A DNA stretch of 62,612 nucleotides from positions 1 to 62,612 of the forward strand of contig JAJCZP010000109.1 of NCBI GenBank assembly GCA_029262315.1, written 5' to 3'. The notes under the pieces are model-generated. The model saw nothing but the letters and a program-made list of their open reading frames with translations. It had not been told where the DNA came from and did not search any database. The translations under genes and the position numbers were made by a program. The stretch is from Deltaproteobacteria bacterium. GTDB taxonomy: Bacteria > Desulfobacterota > Binatia > UTPRO1. The stretch's first letter is position 1, and the number at the start of each line of letters is the position of its first letter. Below are positions 26,627-34,497 of this stretch, in pieces.

Positions 26627-27385
26627 TCAGATGTTCAGCCATGGTGTCACCCAGACGTACTTGATCGACGCCAGGTGCCGCATGAGCATTTTGATGACGA
26701 CCGCCCACATGTTCAGGAAGAGGAACGATGTGAGGCCGAAGCGGACGGCACCCCACCGTTGCATGAACTCCTTCCCCTTGAGTCGTATGATCCACCAGTA
26801 CATCAGCGCAGTGCCGACGGCGAAAAAGCCAATCACCGACGCGCCGCCAACGATGAATGTCAGTACAGGGTCGCGCACGCCGAGAAGATAGGGCAGATCG
26901 ACTGCCGTCATGGCCTCGACCTTGTGGGCGTCCCATGGTTCCCAGAACCAGAACCAGTTCCAGCCGGGACCTCGGAGGAAAGTCCCGATGATGATGAGCG
27001 AGATCCAGAGGATGTGGAAGCCCGTATAGAACGTAATGATCTCGTACTTCCGGTCTTTGAAGCAGTAGTAGCCGTTGCCCTTCGGATTGATGTCGATGAA
27101 GGGCAGCACCATGAGGCCGAGAATGATCAGGCTGGGAAGGACGACCCCGGCGTGCCAGGGATCGAAGAATACGAGCATCTCCTGTAGCCCCAGGAAGTAC
27201 CACGGCGCCTTGGAGGGGTTTGGCGTACGCGTTGGATTGGCGGGCTCTTCGAGCGGTGCGTCGACGAGCAGCGACCAGACGATCAGCAGCAACGTGGTGA
27301 AGATCGCGCAAAGAAACTCCGAGCGCACCAAGTACGGCCAGGTGTGGATCTTGTCGTCGATCGGAGGACCCTTGCGTGCAGCCAC
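26627..27385 (-). CDS. petD: Cytochrome b C-terminal / b6f subunit IV-like protein
   Basis: 252 residues with a GTG start. It corresponds to the C-terminal (non-haem) half of cytochrome b, split from the haem half as in b6-type complexes. TM helices include LCAIFTTLLLIVWSLLV, VVLPSLIILGLMVLPFI and ITFYTGFHILWISLIIIGTF. The quinol-site motif PEWY reads APWYFLGLQEML, so the Glu is replaced. The protein is longer than plant subunit IV (160) and has extra C-terminal helices (VLTFIVGGASVIGFFAVGTA, SFLFLNMWAVVIKMLM). It follows the 26-residue TM peptide by 2 bp. Confidence 0.9.
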   Translation of the reverse strand: MAARKGPPIDDKIHTWPYLVRSEFLCAIFTTLLLIVWSLLVDAPLEEPANPTRTPNPSKAPWYFLGLQEMLVFFDPWHAGVVLPSLIILGLMVLPFIDINPKGNGYYCFKDRKYEIITFYTGFHILWISLIIIGTFLRGPGWNWFWFWEPWDAHKVEAMTAVDLPYLLGVRDPVLTFIVGGASVIGFFAVGTALMYWWIIRLKGKEFMQRWGAVRFGLTSFLFLNMWAVVIKMLMRHLASIKYVWVTPWLNI

Positions 27386-27387
27386 GA

Positions 27388-27468
27388 TTAGTCCTTCCTC
27401 GGCTTTGCCAGGACGTACAGCACCCAGATCATGACGCCGAAGATGACCGGCAGAACCAAGACTCGCAC
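27388..27468 (-). CDS. 26-residue single-TM peptide between cytochrome b6 and subunit IV
   Basis: GTG start at 27468 with an AGGGG ribosome site 7-8 bases before it, immediately after the cytochrome b stop (27479). The peptide has one hydrophobic helix (LVLPVIFGVMIWVLYVLA) and a basic end (KPRKD), giving a one-helix protein with cytoplasmic positive charges. The stop lies 2 bp from the subunit IV start, so spacing in the operon is fully explained by this gene. Size and place recall the PetG/PetL/PetN one-helix subunits of b6f complexes, but sequence relation to them cannot be claimed. Confidence 0.6.
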   Translation of the reverse strand: MRVLVLPVIFGVMIWVLYVLAKPRKD

Positions 27469-27478
27469 GACAACACCC

Positions 27479-28246
27479 CTAGAGTGGCGGGCCCGAGAAC
27501 CCGTCGCGGCGAATTCGCCAAAAGTGAACGGCCAAAAACAGACTGGTCACGAGGGGGAAGAAGATGCAGTGCAAGATGTAGAAACGCATCAATGTATGCG
27601 TTCCGATCTCACCCCCACCGAAGAGGAAGGCCCGCGCGTCGTAGATGGGATTGACGCCGAGCAGCTCCGCGCCAGGTCCTTCGTTCCCGAGAAACGGGGT
27701 GGCACGTCCCATGTTTGATCCGACCGTCACGGCCCAAATGGCCAGCTGGTCCCACGGCAGCAAGTAGCCGGTGAAGCTCAGCAGAAGCGTCAGGACGAGC
27801 AGGATGACACCCACGATCCAGTTGAACTCGCGTGGTGGCTTGTAGGATCCCGTGAGGAACACGCGAAACATGTGCAGCCACACCGCGATGACCATCGCGT
27901 GCGCCGCCCACCGGTGCATGTTCCGCATCAACATACCGAAGGGCATGTCGAACTCGAGATACTTCATGTCGGCGTACGCGTACTCCGCGGTCGGCCGATA
28001 GTAGAACATGAGATAGATGCCGGTAACGACGGTCACGAGGAACATCAGGAAGGTGATGCCCCCCATGCACCAAGTGAAGCGCATGCGCACGGCGTGACGC
28101 CGTACCTTCGAGGGGTGCAGGTGGAGCCACACGTTCCCGGAGACCATGAGAATCCGGTTGCGTGCGCTGTCGTCGTACCCGTGGCGAAACATCGATCGCC
28201 ACACGTCACTATCGGTGATCTGACGCTTGATATCTTCCCACGCCAT
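27479..28246 (-). CDS. petB: Cytochrome b6-like protein with haem c_n cysteine
   Basis: 255 residues, the haem-bearing half of cytochrome b with four main TM helices. Haem ligands follow the b6 pattern: two His 13 residues apart in helix B (from NMH to WLH) and two His 14 residues apart in helix D (from ILH to AVH). A Cys at about residue 60, in FTWCMGGIT, matches the cysteine that covalently binds the extra haem c_n (c_i) in b6f and Firmicute b6c complexes. It carries out quinol oxidation with the Rieske protein encoded 31 bp upstream. Confidence 0.93.
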   Translation of the reverse strand: MAWEDIKRQITDSDVWRSMFRHGYDDSARNRILMVSGNVWLHLHPSKVRRHAVRMRFTWCMGGITFLMFLVTVVTGIYLMFYYRPTAEYAYADMKYLEFDMPFGMLMRNMHRWAAHAMVIAVWLHMFRVFLTGSYKPPREFNWIVGVILLVLTLLLSFTGYLLPWDQLAIWAVTVGSNMGRATPFLGNEGPGAELLGVNPIYDARAFLFGGGEIGTHTLMRFYILHCIFFPLVTSLFLAVHFWRIRRDGFSGPPL

Positions 28247-28277
28247 CCGGAGCGTTCCTCGTCTTGGACTAAGGGCC

Positions 28278-28799
28278 CTAGGCCTTGAGACTTAGAAAGG
28301 CGCCTGGCTTACCCCAGTCGCCCTTCTCGTAGAGATACTTCACGCCGGAATCGACGACGAGTTGACCATCCTCTGCGAGCGAGACCCGAAACCGCTCCAG
28401 CGGTCGCGGAGCCGGCCCTTCGAAGTTGATCCCGGTTTTGAAGAATCCGCTACCATGACACGGGCACTTGAACTTATTCTCGGCCTGAAGCCAGCGCGGC
28501 GTGCAGCCGAGGTGCGTACACTTGGCAAACAGTGCGTAGAAGCCTTCCTCAGTGCGAATGATCCAGGTGCGGTACTCTTTTTTGAACTTTTCGGAAACCT
28601 CACCGATAGTGAAATCGCTGGGCATGCCTGCCTTGAAGGCCGTCGGCGGCACGAACAGAACGCGCGGAAAGGCCGAACGAAGAAACCCGAGGAGGGTTAG
28701 GCCAGAAAAGGCGTGAAACATGCCCCAGCCCATGCGTCCGATAAAATCGCGACGCGACCAGAGAGAGGCGGTTGTCTTGCTCACGGGCTCTTTTGCCAT
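28278..28799 (-). CDS. petC: Rieske [2Fe-2S] protein
   Basis: 173 residues. The N-terminus carries a twin-arginine motif (SRRDFIG) and one TM helix (about 24-44), so it is probably Tat-inserted and anchored. The cluster site is intact: CTHLGC at 94-99 and CPCHGSGF at 112-119, with the Cys-Cys disulfide pair. It accepts electrons from quinol in the complex with the cytochrome b genes downstream. The ATG at 28799 fits the family; an in-frame upstream start at 28847 would overlap the previous gene. Confidence 0.95.
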   Translation of the reverse strand: MAKEPVSKTTASLWSRRDFIGRMGWGMFHAFSGLTLLGFLRSAFPRVLFVPPTAFKAGMPSDFTIGEVSEKFKKEYRTWIIRTEEGFYALFAKCTHLGCTPRWLQAENKFKCPCHGSGFFKTGINFEGPAPRPLERFRVSLAEDGQLVVDSGVKYLYEKGDWGKPGAFLSLKA

Positions 28800-28818
28800 G
28801 GCTCTCTTGCTCGTCACC

Positions 28819-29163
28819 TCAGCGTCGCACGAGCGACGCGACCACACCCCAGACGATCATGACCACCGCAGCACCGAACAGCAGCATTCCGACCGGGGGG
28901 AAGAGGAAGAAGAGTACGGCGCCGGCGCCAAACACCGGAATCGCCATCCCCACGGGGTTGAACGGAATGTCGTCACTCCCGGTATGCCCAGACTCGACGA
29001 TCTCCGCGGTTTCCAGCGCGTCGTTGAGCAAGCCGATCGTGAATTCCTTGAGTTCGCTACGGACTCCCGGTGATCCCGCGTCCTCCGCTCCATTTATCGT
29101 CTTCACGATTTCCCGAGCCAACTCCTCGACGCGTCGCTCTGCGAGGGCAACTCGATCATCCAT
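28819..29163 (-). CDS. Small membrane protein at the head of the bc operon
   Basis: 114 residues. The N-terminal half is a predicted charged helix (RVALAERRVEELAREIVKTI); the C-terminal half has two TM helices (MAIPVFGAGAVLFFLFPPVG and MLLFGAAVVMIVWGVVASL). It is 19 bp upstream of the Rieske gene on the same strand and is therefore the likely first gene of the operon. No named family is recognised; it could be an accessory subunit or assembly factor. Confidence 0.6.
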   Translation of the reverse strand: MDDRVALAERRVEELAREIVKTINGAEDAGSPGVRSELKEFTIGLLNDALETAEIVESGHTGSDDIPFNPVGMAIPVFGAGAVLFFLFPPVGMLLFGAAVVMIVWGVVASLVRR

Positions 29164-29362
29164 GAAGCACGCAGACCTATGCCATGGCTCGAAATTTTGT
29201 CAAGCTCGCGCCATATCCGCGCAAGCGCCCCTCGCCGTTCCTGGCGGCCGCGCCGCGCCGTTGCGCGGCCGTGACGATCTCGTACATGCGTGGCGCGCGC
29301 TGGACAGCGTACCTGCGCGGCGCGTTGTCTCGCGCCCCACTCCGTTCTAGCATCGCGCCCCC

Positions 29363-30187
29363 ATGACGGATTTCGCCCATTGTTTTCTGCTGGTCTTCGG
29401 CCAACTGGCCGCCGGCGGATTCTTCGCGCTCAGCAGATTGCCGTTCCACGACATCGAGCGCGGATTCTACAAGTCAACGGCGGCCGTCTACCTCGCCAGT
29501 GGCGCCGTGATCGTCGTGGGCCAGGTCGCATTGCTCGATCGGAAGGCGGGCGTCAGCGCGGGCGCGACGGTAGAAGTCGTCCTCTGGATGGCGATGCTGG
29601 CCGCGGGCGCTGTCTATCTCGGTTCCCTGTGGGGCGAGCCCTACCGACGCCGGGCGATCGCCTATGCCGCCACCGTATCGTTCGCCTTTCTCGCGGTGGT
29701 AACGAGCGCGCTCCGCTACTCGCCGGCGCCTCCCTTTTCGGTCGAGAGCCTGCTCTATCCCCTGAGCTTCCTCGTGTCCGCGTTGATGCTCGGCGCTACC
29801 GTGACCGGCATGCTTCTCGGCCATTGGTATCTGATCGATGTCGGCATGCCGCTCGGCCCACTGATTCGCATCTGGCAGCTCTATCGCACGAGCCTCCTGG
29901 TCCAACTCGGGACCCTGGCGACGTGTCTTCTGGCGCTCTCCTTGATGGGCGCCGCGCCGACGACGACCGCGTTGCAGTCTCTCTGGGGTCCGTACCAGTC
30001 GTTGTTCTGGGCGCGTCTCGCGGTGGGTCCCTTCGCAGCACTGGGCATCGCGTGGATGATCTGGCGCACTCTGGCTATTCCTCAGACGATGGCCGCCACC
30101 GGACTGTTCTACGTCGCGATTCTGTCGACCGTCGTCGGCGAGTTTCTCGGCCGCTTCCTGCTCTTCCGAACGTCGCTCCCGTTGTAA
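29363..30187 (+). CDS. Polytopic membrane protein with eight predicted helices
   Basis: 274 residues with hydrophobic segments at about 5-24, 40-58, 72-89, 98-117, 131-153, 178-196, 214-233 and 244-266. There are conserved-looking His residues in CHFLL-like FAHCFLLVF and in GHWYLIDVG, which could bind haem or quinol. It is divergent from the bc operon (199 bp apart) and 30 bp upstream of another membrane protein. It resembles NrfD/DmsC-type quinol-interacting proteins only in topology. Function not assigned. Confidence 0.6.
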   Translation: MTDFAHCFLLVFGQLAAGGFFALSRLPFHDIERGFYKSTAAVYLASGAVIVVGQVALLDRKAGVSAGATVEVVLWMAMLAAGAVYLGSLWGEPYRRRAIAYAATVSFAFLAVVTSALRYSPAPPFSVESLLYPLSFLVSALMLGATVTGMLLGHWYLIDVGMPLGPLIRIWQLYRTSLLVQLGTLATCLLALSLMGAAPTTTALQSLWGPYQSLFWARLAVGPFAALGIAWMIWRTLAIPQTMAATGLFYVAILSTVVGEFLGRFLLFRTSLPL

Positions 30188-30217
30188 GGACTGCCCTCAC
30201 ACGTTAAGGAGCGCCGC

Positions 30218-30706
30218 GTGGATCAATTCCTTCTTTGGCTGCACCTGCTGAGCCTCGCCGGGTATGTGGGCGCAACGCTGGCACTCGTCCTGGTGATCCT
30301 TCCGGCGACCGAGCGCCTCGAGTCGCACCAGGAGCGGCTCAGCATGCTCACCAGCACCCTGGCACGTCTGAACCCGCTGATCATCGCCGTACTGGGCGTG
30401 CTCATCATGAGTGGGGCGTTCGGGCTCACTGCTTACAAAGCGGAACTCGGCACCGAGTTTTTCGCGCGGGTCGGTGAGCCCTTGTCGCAGAAGCTCATCC
30501 TCGTGTTCGTCCTGATCATCGGCGCGACCTACGTCGTCTTCGGCTTGGCGCACCGTCTCGTGCGGATGGTCGAATGGGGAGACCCCGTGTCGCCCGAGAA
30601 GCTCGCGAGCATGATGTCGCGAATGCGCAGCGCCTCGATCGTCAATCTCGGACTTGCTGCGTGGATTACCTGGGTGGCGCTCGGCATCCCGGGCGGCACG
30701 CCGTAG
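30218..30706 (+). CDS. CopD/DUF4149-like four-helix membrane protein
   Basis: 162 residues with GTG start and AAGGA ribosome site. Four TM helices: LLWLHLLSLAGYVGATLALV, LIIAVLGVLIMSGAFGL, LILVFVLIIGATYVVFGLAH and IVNLGLAAWITWVALGI. His in LHLLS and LAHRL are positioned as in b-haem or copper-handling CopD-like proteins. It follows the eight-helix protein by 30 bp and probably belongs with it. Role in the respiratory neighbourhood is inference. Confidence 0.6.
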   Translation: MDQFLLWLHLLSLAGYVGATLALVLVILPATERLESHQERLSMLTSTLARLNPLIIAVLGVLIMSGAFGLTAYKAELGTEFFARVGEPLSQKLILVFVLIIGATYVVFGLAHRLVRMVEWGDPVSPEKLASMMSRMRSASIVNLGLAAWITWVALGIPGGTP

Positions 30707-30737
30707 GCGCGCCGCTCGCCGAATCGCGGGTATTGCG

Positions 30738-30769
30738 CGTCCGGGGCGGCGGGAGGCCGGCCCCGGACG
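30738..30769. terminator. Bidirectional terminator-like hairpin
   Basis: CGTCCGGGGC (30738-30747) pairs with GCCCCGGACG-type sequence at 30760-30769 around a 12-base loop. It stands between the convergent ends of the CopD-like gene (30706) and the aldolase gene (30790), the position expected for a shared terminator. No clear T-run. Confidence 0.6.
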
Positions 30770-30789
30770 TCGCGTAACCTCGGAACCAC

Positions 30790-31704
30790 TCAGCCGGCGT
30801 AGATGTCCATGACCGAGTGCAGGAACTTGATCGCCTCCTCACGCGGACGCTGAAAAGAGTTGCGTCCGATGATGGAGCCGAACCCGCCGCCGTCGTTGAT
30901 GGCGCGGATCTCGTCCATGATCGCGTTGGTTTCCTTCGCCTCGCCACCGGAGAAGATGACGATCCGACGGCCCCCGAACGCACTTTGCACGACGTGGCGG
31001 ATGCGGTCGGCCAGGGTGTCGATCTTGATACCTTGCTTCTCGTAGACCTTCTTGGCAGCCGCCTGCTCGAGGTGCGCGGTCGGCGGCTTCACCTTGACGA
31101 TATGCGCGCCGAGTTGGCAGGCGATCTGGGCAGCATACGCCGCGACGTCGATCGCGGTCTCACCTTCCTTGGAGACGCCGGACCCTCGCGGATACGACCA
31201 CACGACGACCGCCAATCCCTTACGCTTGGCTTCCTCGGTCAGCTCGCGGATCTGAGCGTACATCCGATTGCGCTCCGAGGACGCTGGGTAGATCGTGAAC
31301 CCAATGGCTGCACAGCCGAGACGCAAGGCTTCGTCGACGCTGCCCGTAATCGCCGGGCACGGATCGGATCCCGAGTACAAGCTATCCGAGTTGTTCAGCT
31401 TGAGAATGAGCGGCACCTGGCCCGCGAAGTCCGCGGCCCCGGCTTCGAGAAACCCGAGGGGGGCGGCGTACGCGTTGCATCCGGCGGCCAAGGCCAACTC
31501 AAAATGATAGCGCGGATCGTAGCCCGCCGGATTGATCGCGAATGAGCGTGCCGGACCATGCTCGAATCCTTGATCAACTGGCAGGATGACGAACTTCCCG
31601 GTGCCTGCGAGGCGACCGCTGTTCATCAACCGTGCGAGGTTGGCGAGGGTGCCAGGGTTGTCACTGCCGTACCAACTGAGAATTTCGGACACTCGGTTCT
31701 TCAT
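30790..31704 (-). CDS. fbaB: Class I fructose-bisphosphate aldolase (DhnA/FbaB type)
   Basis: 304 residues. It cleaves fructose-1,6-bisphosphate in glycolysis by a Schiff-base mechanism. Family features include ILPVDQGFEHGPARSF at the N-terminal strand, the Schiff-base Lys region HIVKVKPPTAHL, and the phosphate-binding IVIFSGGEAKE with GGGFGSIIGRNSFQRP. Archaeal-type class I enzymes like this are common in deltaproteobacteria. ATG 31704 has an AAGGAG ribosome site; the longer in-frame start at 31800 has none. A TATTAT -10-like hexamer at 31765-31770 on the same strand may drive it. Confidence 0.92.
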   Translation of the reverse strand: MKNRVSEILSWYGSDNPGTLANLARLMNSGRLAGTGKFVILPVDQGFEHGPARSFAINPAGYDPRYHFELALAAGCNAYAAPLGFLEAGAADFAGQVPLILKLNNSDSLYSGSDPCPAITGSVDEALRLGCAAIGFTIYPASSERNRMYAQIRELTEEAKRKGLAVVVWSYPRGSGVSKEGETAIDVAAYAAQIACQLGAHIVKVKPPTAHLEQAAAKKVYEKQGIKIDTLADRIRHVVQSAFGGRRIVIFSGGEAKETNAIMDEIRAINDGGGFGSIIGRNSFQRPREEAIKFLHSVMDIYAG

Positions 31705-32027
31705 GGTGGGCTTACTCCTTACGTATGGTGAGGTGTGAACAAATACAGCGACCGCAGAGCCTCCATAATACAGGCGAGTTCCCAAAAAAAAAGAGCCCAT
31801 TCGGCCGCGCCCGACGCTCGTGGGGAACGCGCCGGCGGCCGCCAGCGCACCCGCGCTACTTTGCGTTCCCGCCCCGAGAATGGTACCGCGCCCGCTAACG
31901 CAGACGACACGCGCAAGAGACCGGAATGCGGATCAACGATCAGACCGAGCCACGGGACGGCCACTGCGCGCAAGGGGCGACCCGTGCGCACGTCTCCAGG
32001 GCCCAGGCCCAGGAGGAGTGTCGGTCG
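31705..32027. other. Intergenic region between divergent fbaB and trmB
   Basis: 323 bp with no convincing gene. It holds a run of nine A at about 31784-31792, a TATTAT hexamer on the minus strand (31765-31770) that could be the -10 of the aldolase gene, and GC-rich sequence toward trmB with AGGAGGAG at 32011-32018 as its ribosome site. Reading frames here lack codon structure. Confidence 0.5.
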
Positions 32028-32633
32028 ATGACGCACCCGGGTGACGCGTTACCAGGCGCCGAGGCGGCCGTGCCCGCGCACCCGTTCTGGGTCGAGTTGT
32101 TTGGGAACGACGGTCCCGTCGAGCTCGAGGTCGGGTCGGGCGATGGGACTTTCCTTCGTGCGGCGGCGATGCGCGACGCCGAGGTCAACCTCCTGGGCAT
32201 CGAAAACGCCTACCCACGCATTCGCCGTGCTGAGGAACGGGTCGCGGCAATGGGATCGCCGCGGGTCCGGACGCTCATGGCAGACGCGACCTGCGTGATC
32301 CGGACGATCGTCCCGGCCGCGTCGGTCCACGCGTACCACATCTATTTTCCCGATCCGTGGCCCAAACATCGCCACGCGAAGCGCCGCGTCGTGACACCGG
32401 CGCTCGTGCGTGCGCTTGCCCGCACCCTGGTTCCCGGGGGGCACGTCTTTCTGGCAACCGACGTGCATGGCTATGGGTGGTTGATGCGGGGCTGTGTTCT
32501 TGCCCATCCCGCGTTCGTCGAAGTGCCCGTGGACGACACGCACGGCGGGCTGCTGACGGGATTCGCGCGCAAGTATCGCGCCCGGGGTCGTCAGGTCTTC
32601 TTGGCGACCTTCCGACGCCTCGACGCGTCTTAG
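32028..32633 (+). CDS. trmB: tRNA (guanine-N7-)-methyltransferase
   Basis: 201 residues. It methylates G46 of tRNA using S-adenosylmethionine. The SAM-binding loop is VELEVGSGDGTFL, with the acidic LGIENA; the TrmB signature is YFPDPWPKHRHAKRR. The start at 32028 has AGGAGGAG 10 bases upstream; an in-frame ATG at 31926 gives an unlikely 34-residue leader. It converges on the DUF4340 gene with a 4-bp overlap of stops. Confidence 0.92.
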   Translation: MTHPGDALPGAEAAVPAHPFWVELFGNDGPVELEVGSGDGTFLRAAAMRDAEVNLLGIENAYPRIRRAEERVAAMGSPRVRTLMADATCVIRTIVPAASVHAYHIYFPDPWPKHRHAKRRVVTPALVRALARTLVPGGHVFLATDVHGYGWLMRGCVLAHPAFVEVPVDDTHGGLLTGFARKYRARGRQVFLATFRRLDAS

Positions 32634-33172
32634 TTGTCGGCTCGTACGCCCGCGAGTACGAGATCGAGGTAGTAGCGGACGTTCATCCCAACCAGAAAGA
32701 CCGCGTCGCGATCGCTGCGCCGCGCATAGACCGCCGTTCCGGTGGGGTTCTGCGCGCCGAGCTGGACCACGATCGCCTCCACACCCCCGGCAAAACCTAT
32801 TTCGATCTCCGCGCTGGGGTCGACGAGGCCGAACTCGGCCAGCTCGGCTCCCGATAGAGCGGCCAGCACCTCCGACGCCTGACCGGCCGTCAGCGTGCCA
32901 ACAATGGCCGAGAGCAGATCGGACGGCACGTCGGCCTCCGTGGGGCGGAGGACCTGCCAGCGGTCGCCCGCGAGCACCGCATGCACCTCATCGGCGCCTC
33001 GGCGAAGCGTCAACGAGACGATCGCCTCGGAGCCTGCTTGCAACAGTGACTCTTCCATCGGCGGCGGGATATTCTTCGGGTCGACGTCGGCCTCGAGGCG
33101 CTCGAAGATCGCGACGTATCCCGCCAGGAGAATCAGCACGACGTAGACCTGCAGTACTCGTGCCCAGGTCAT
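32630..33172 (-). CDS. DUF4340-like protein of the Gld-type ABC operon
   Basis: 180 residues. One N-terminal TM helix (VYVVLILLAGYVAIFERL) is followed by a periplasmic domain of the DUF4340 kind (LAGDRWQVLRPTEADVPSDL, VYARRSDRDAVFLVG). In related operons this protein follows the GldG-like subunit, as here with a 4-bp overlap. It is shorter than most DUF4340 proteins, having a single domain copy. Last gene of the five-gene leftward operon. Confidence 0.75.
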   Translation of the reverse strand: MTWARVLQVYVVLILLAGYVAIFERLEADVDPKNIPPPMEESLLQAGSEAIVSLTLRRGADEVHAVLAGDRWQVLRPTEADVPSDLLSAIVGTLTAGQASEVLAALSGAELAEFGLVDPSAEIEIGFAGGVEAIVVQLGAQNPTGTAVYARRSDRDAVFLVGMNVRYYLDLVLAGVRADN

Positions 33173-34497
33173 CGCCGACGCCGCCGTACCGCGACCACCG
33201 CGCCCATGAAGAGGAAGATCGCCGGCTGAATCACGACCGCCAACCAGAACGCACGCTCGAACTGCTGTGAGCTGACGAAGAACTGCTCGCGCCCGGGGGC
33301 CTTGTCGGTCGCGCGTTGACCGATCAGCGACTCGTCACGCGCGAGCCAGTTGATGCTGTTCATGAGCAGATCTTTGTTGCCCTTGTATTCGAAGAAGCGG
33401 TTGCTGGCGAAATCGGCGTCTCCGTAGACGAGGAGTCGTCCGGACGCTCCAGCCGCGCCGTCGCGTGTGGGGTACACGGCGGCGCCGACGACGCGGGCTC
33501 CGCTCGCTCCGTCCGAATCGGTAGTCCTGCCCTGCCCCGGCACGACACCCGTGCTCGACGCGCTACTCGAGAGGAAAGCAACCACCGCGCCCGCGGCGCC
33601 CTGTTCGACGCGTAAAGTGCGAGCATTGGAGAACACCGGAGGCGCGCCGAGTGTTCGGCTGATCAGAAAGTTCTTGTCGAGGTCGGTGACCTCGAAGGTC
33701 ATGCCCTCGCCGAAAGCTAGGCGGCCGTCGCTGTCGACGACGACCTCGTTCAGCGGGACAACGCCACGCCGCGCGGCGCGCGCGGCGAGCGTGGCCGGGC
33801 TCTCGGGTTCGATGGCCAGCAGCAGGTCGCCTCCCCGCCCGATGTAGTCGTCGAGGTGCGCCAACTCCTCGGGCAGATAGTCGCGCTGGGGTCCGGCGAC
33901 CACCAGCACGGAGGCATCCGCGGGCACGCCCTTCGCGCCAAGCAGCGACACTTCGCGGACGTCGAACTGCTCATCGGTCAGGGCGGTGGCCGCAAGCGCC
34001 CAGCCGGTTTTCCGGTCGCGCTCGGTGGGTGACCGCTCCCCGTGGCCCGTCACGAAATACACGATGCGCTCGCGGTCGCGCGTGACCGCGAGAATCGCGC
34101 TCATCATCAGCGCCTCGTCGGGGTTGCCGATATCGCGGCGCTTGCCGCCAGACTCGAAGACCAGCGCCCCGTAGCGATCGACGCCGTGCCGGCGCGCCAA
34201 CGCGGGCGAGCGGTTGATGTCGACAAACGAGTAGGTCACGCGCGGCGTGGCCTCTGCCATGCGCCACAGGAGGTCCTTGATGTTTGGTGTGCGGGGATCC
34301 GCCGAGCGGACGAAGACGGTGATCCGCACGTCGTCGTCCAGGGCATCGAGAATGCTCCGCGCGTGTGCCGAGAGGGTGTAGCCACTGTTCGCCGTCAGAT
34401 CGACGCGGATGTTGTGACTATACGTCAGGACGAGAACCAGCGCCGCGCATCCCAGCAAGCCGATACTGCCGATCACCAACGGGAACGTGCGCTTCAT
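33169..34497 (-). CDS. GldG-like ABC transporter auxiliary protein
   Basis: 442 residues. TM helices at the N-terminus (LVIGSIGLLGCAALVLVLTY) and C-terminus (AFWLAVVIQPAIFLFMGAVV) flank a large periplasmic domain of the GldG/ABC_transp_aux type: ANSGYTLSAHARSILDALDD, IVYFVTGHGERSP, VVAGPQRDYLPEELAHLDDY. Apparent in-frame extension upstream to 35232 is an artefact running through the permease gene; the ATG at 34497 overlaps the permease stop by 4 bp. It works with the permease and ATPase upstream in an export or motility-linked ABC complex. Confidence 0.88.
   Translation of the reverse strand: MKRTFPLVIGSIGLLGCAALVLVLTYSHNIRVDLTANSGYTLSAHARSILDALDDDVRITVFVRSADPRTPNIKDLLWRMAEATPRVTYSFVDINRSPALARRHGVDRYGALVFESGGKRRDIGNPDEALMMSAILAVTRDRERIVYFVTGHGERSPTERDRKTGWALAATALTDEQFDVREVSLLGAKGVPADASVLVVAGPQRDYLPEELAHLDDYIGRGGDLLLAIEPESPATLAARAARRGVVPLNEVVVDSDGRLAFGEGMTFEVTDLDKNFLISRTLGAPPVFSNARTLRVEQGAAGAVVAFLSSSASSTGVVPGQGRTTDSDGASGARVVGAAVYPTRDGAAGASGRLLVYGDADFASNRFFEYKGNKDLLMNSINWLARDESLIGQRATDKAPGREQFFVSSQQFERAFWLAVVIQPAIFLFMGAVVAVRRRRR

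Noticed and set aside
29184-29366. 60-residue frame between the bc operon and the eight-helix gene
   Set aside because: Arg/Ala/Pro-rich without a ribosome site or domain; the region is better read as a divergent regulatory gap.
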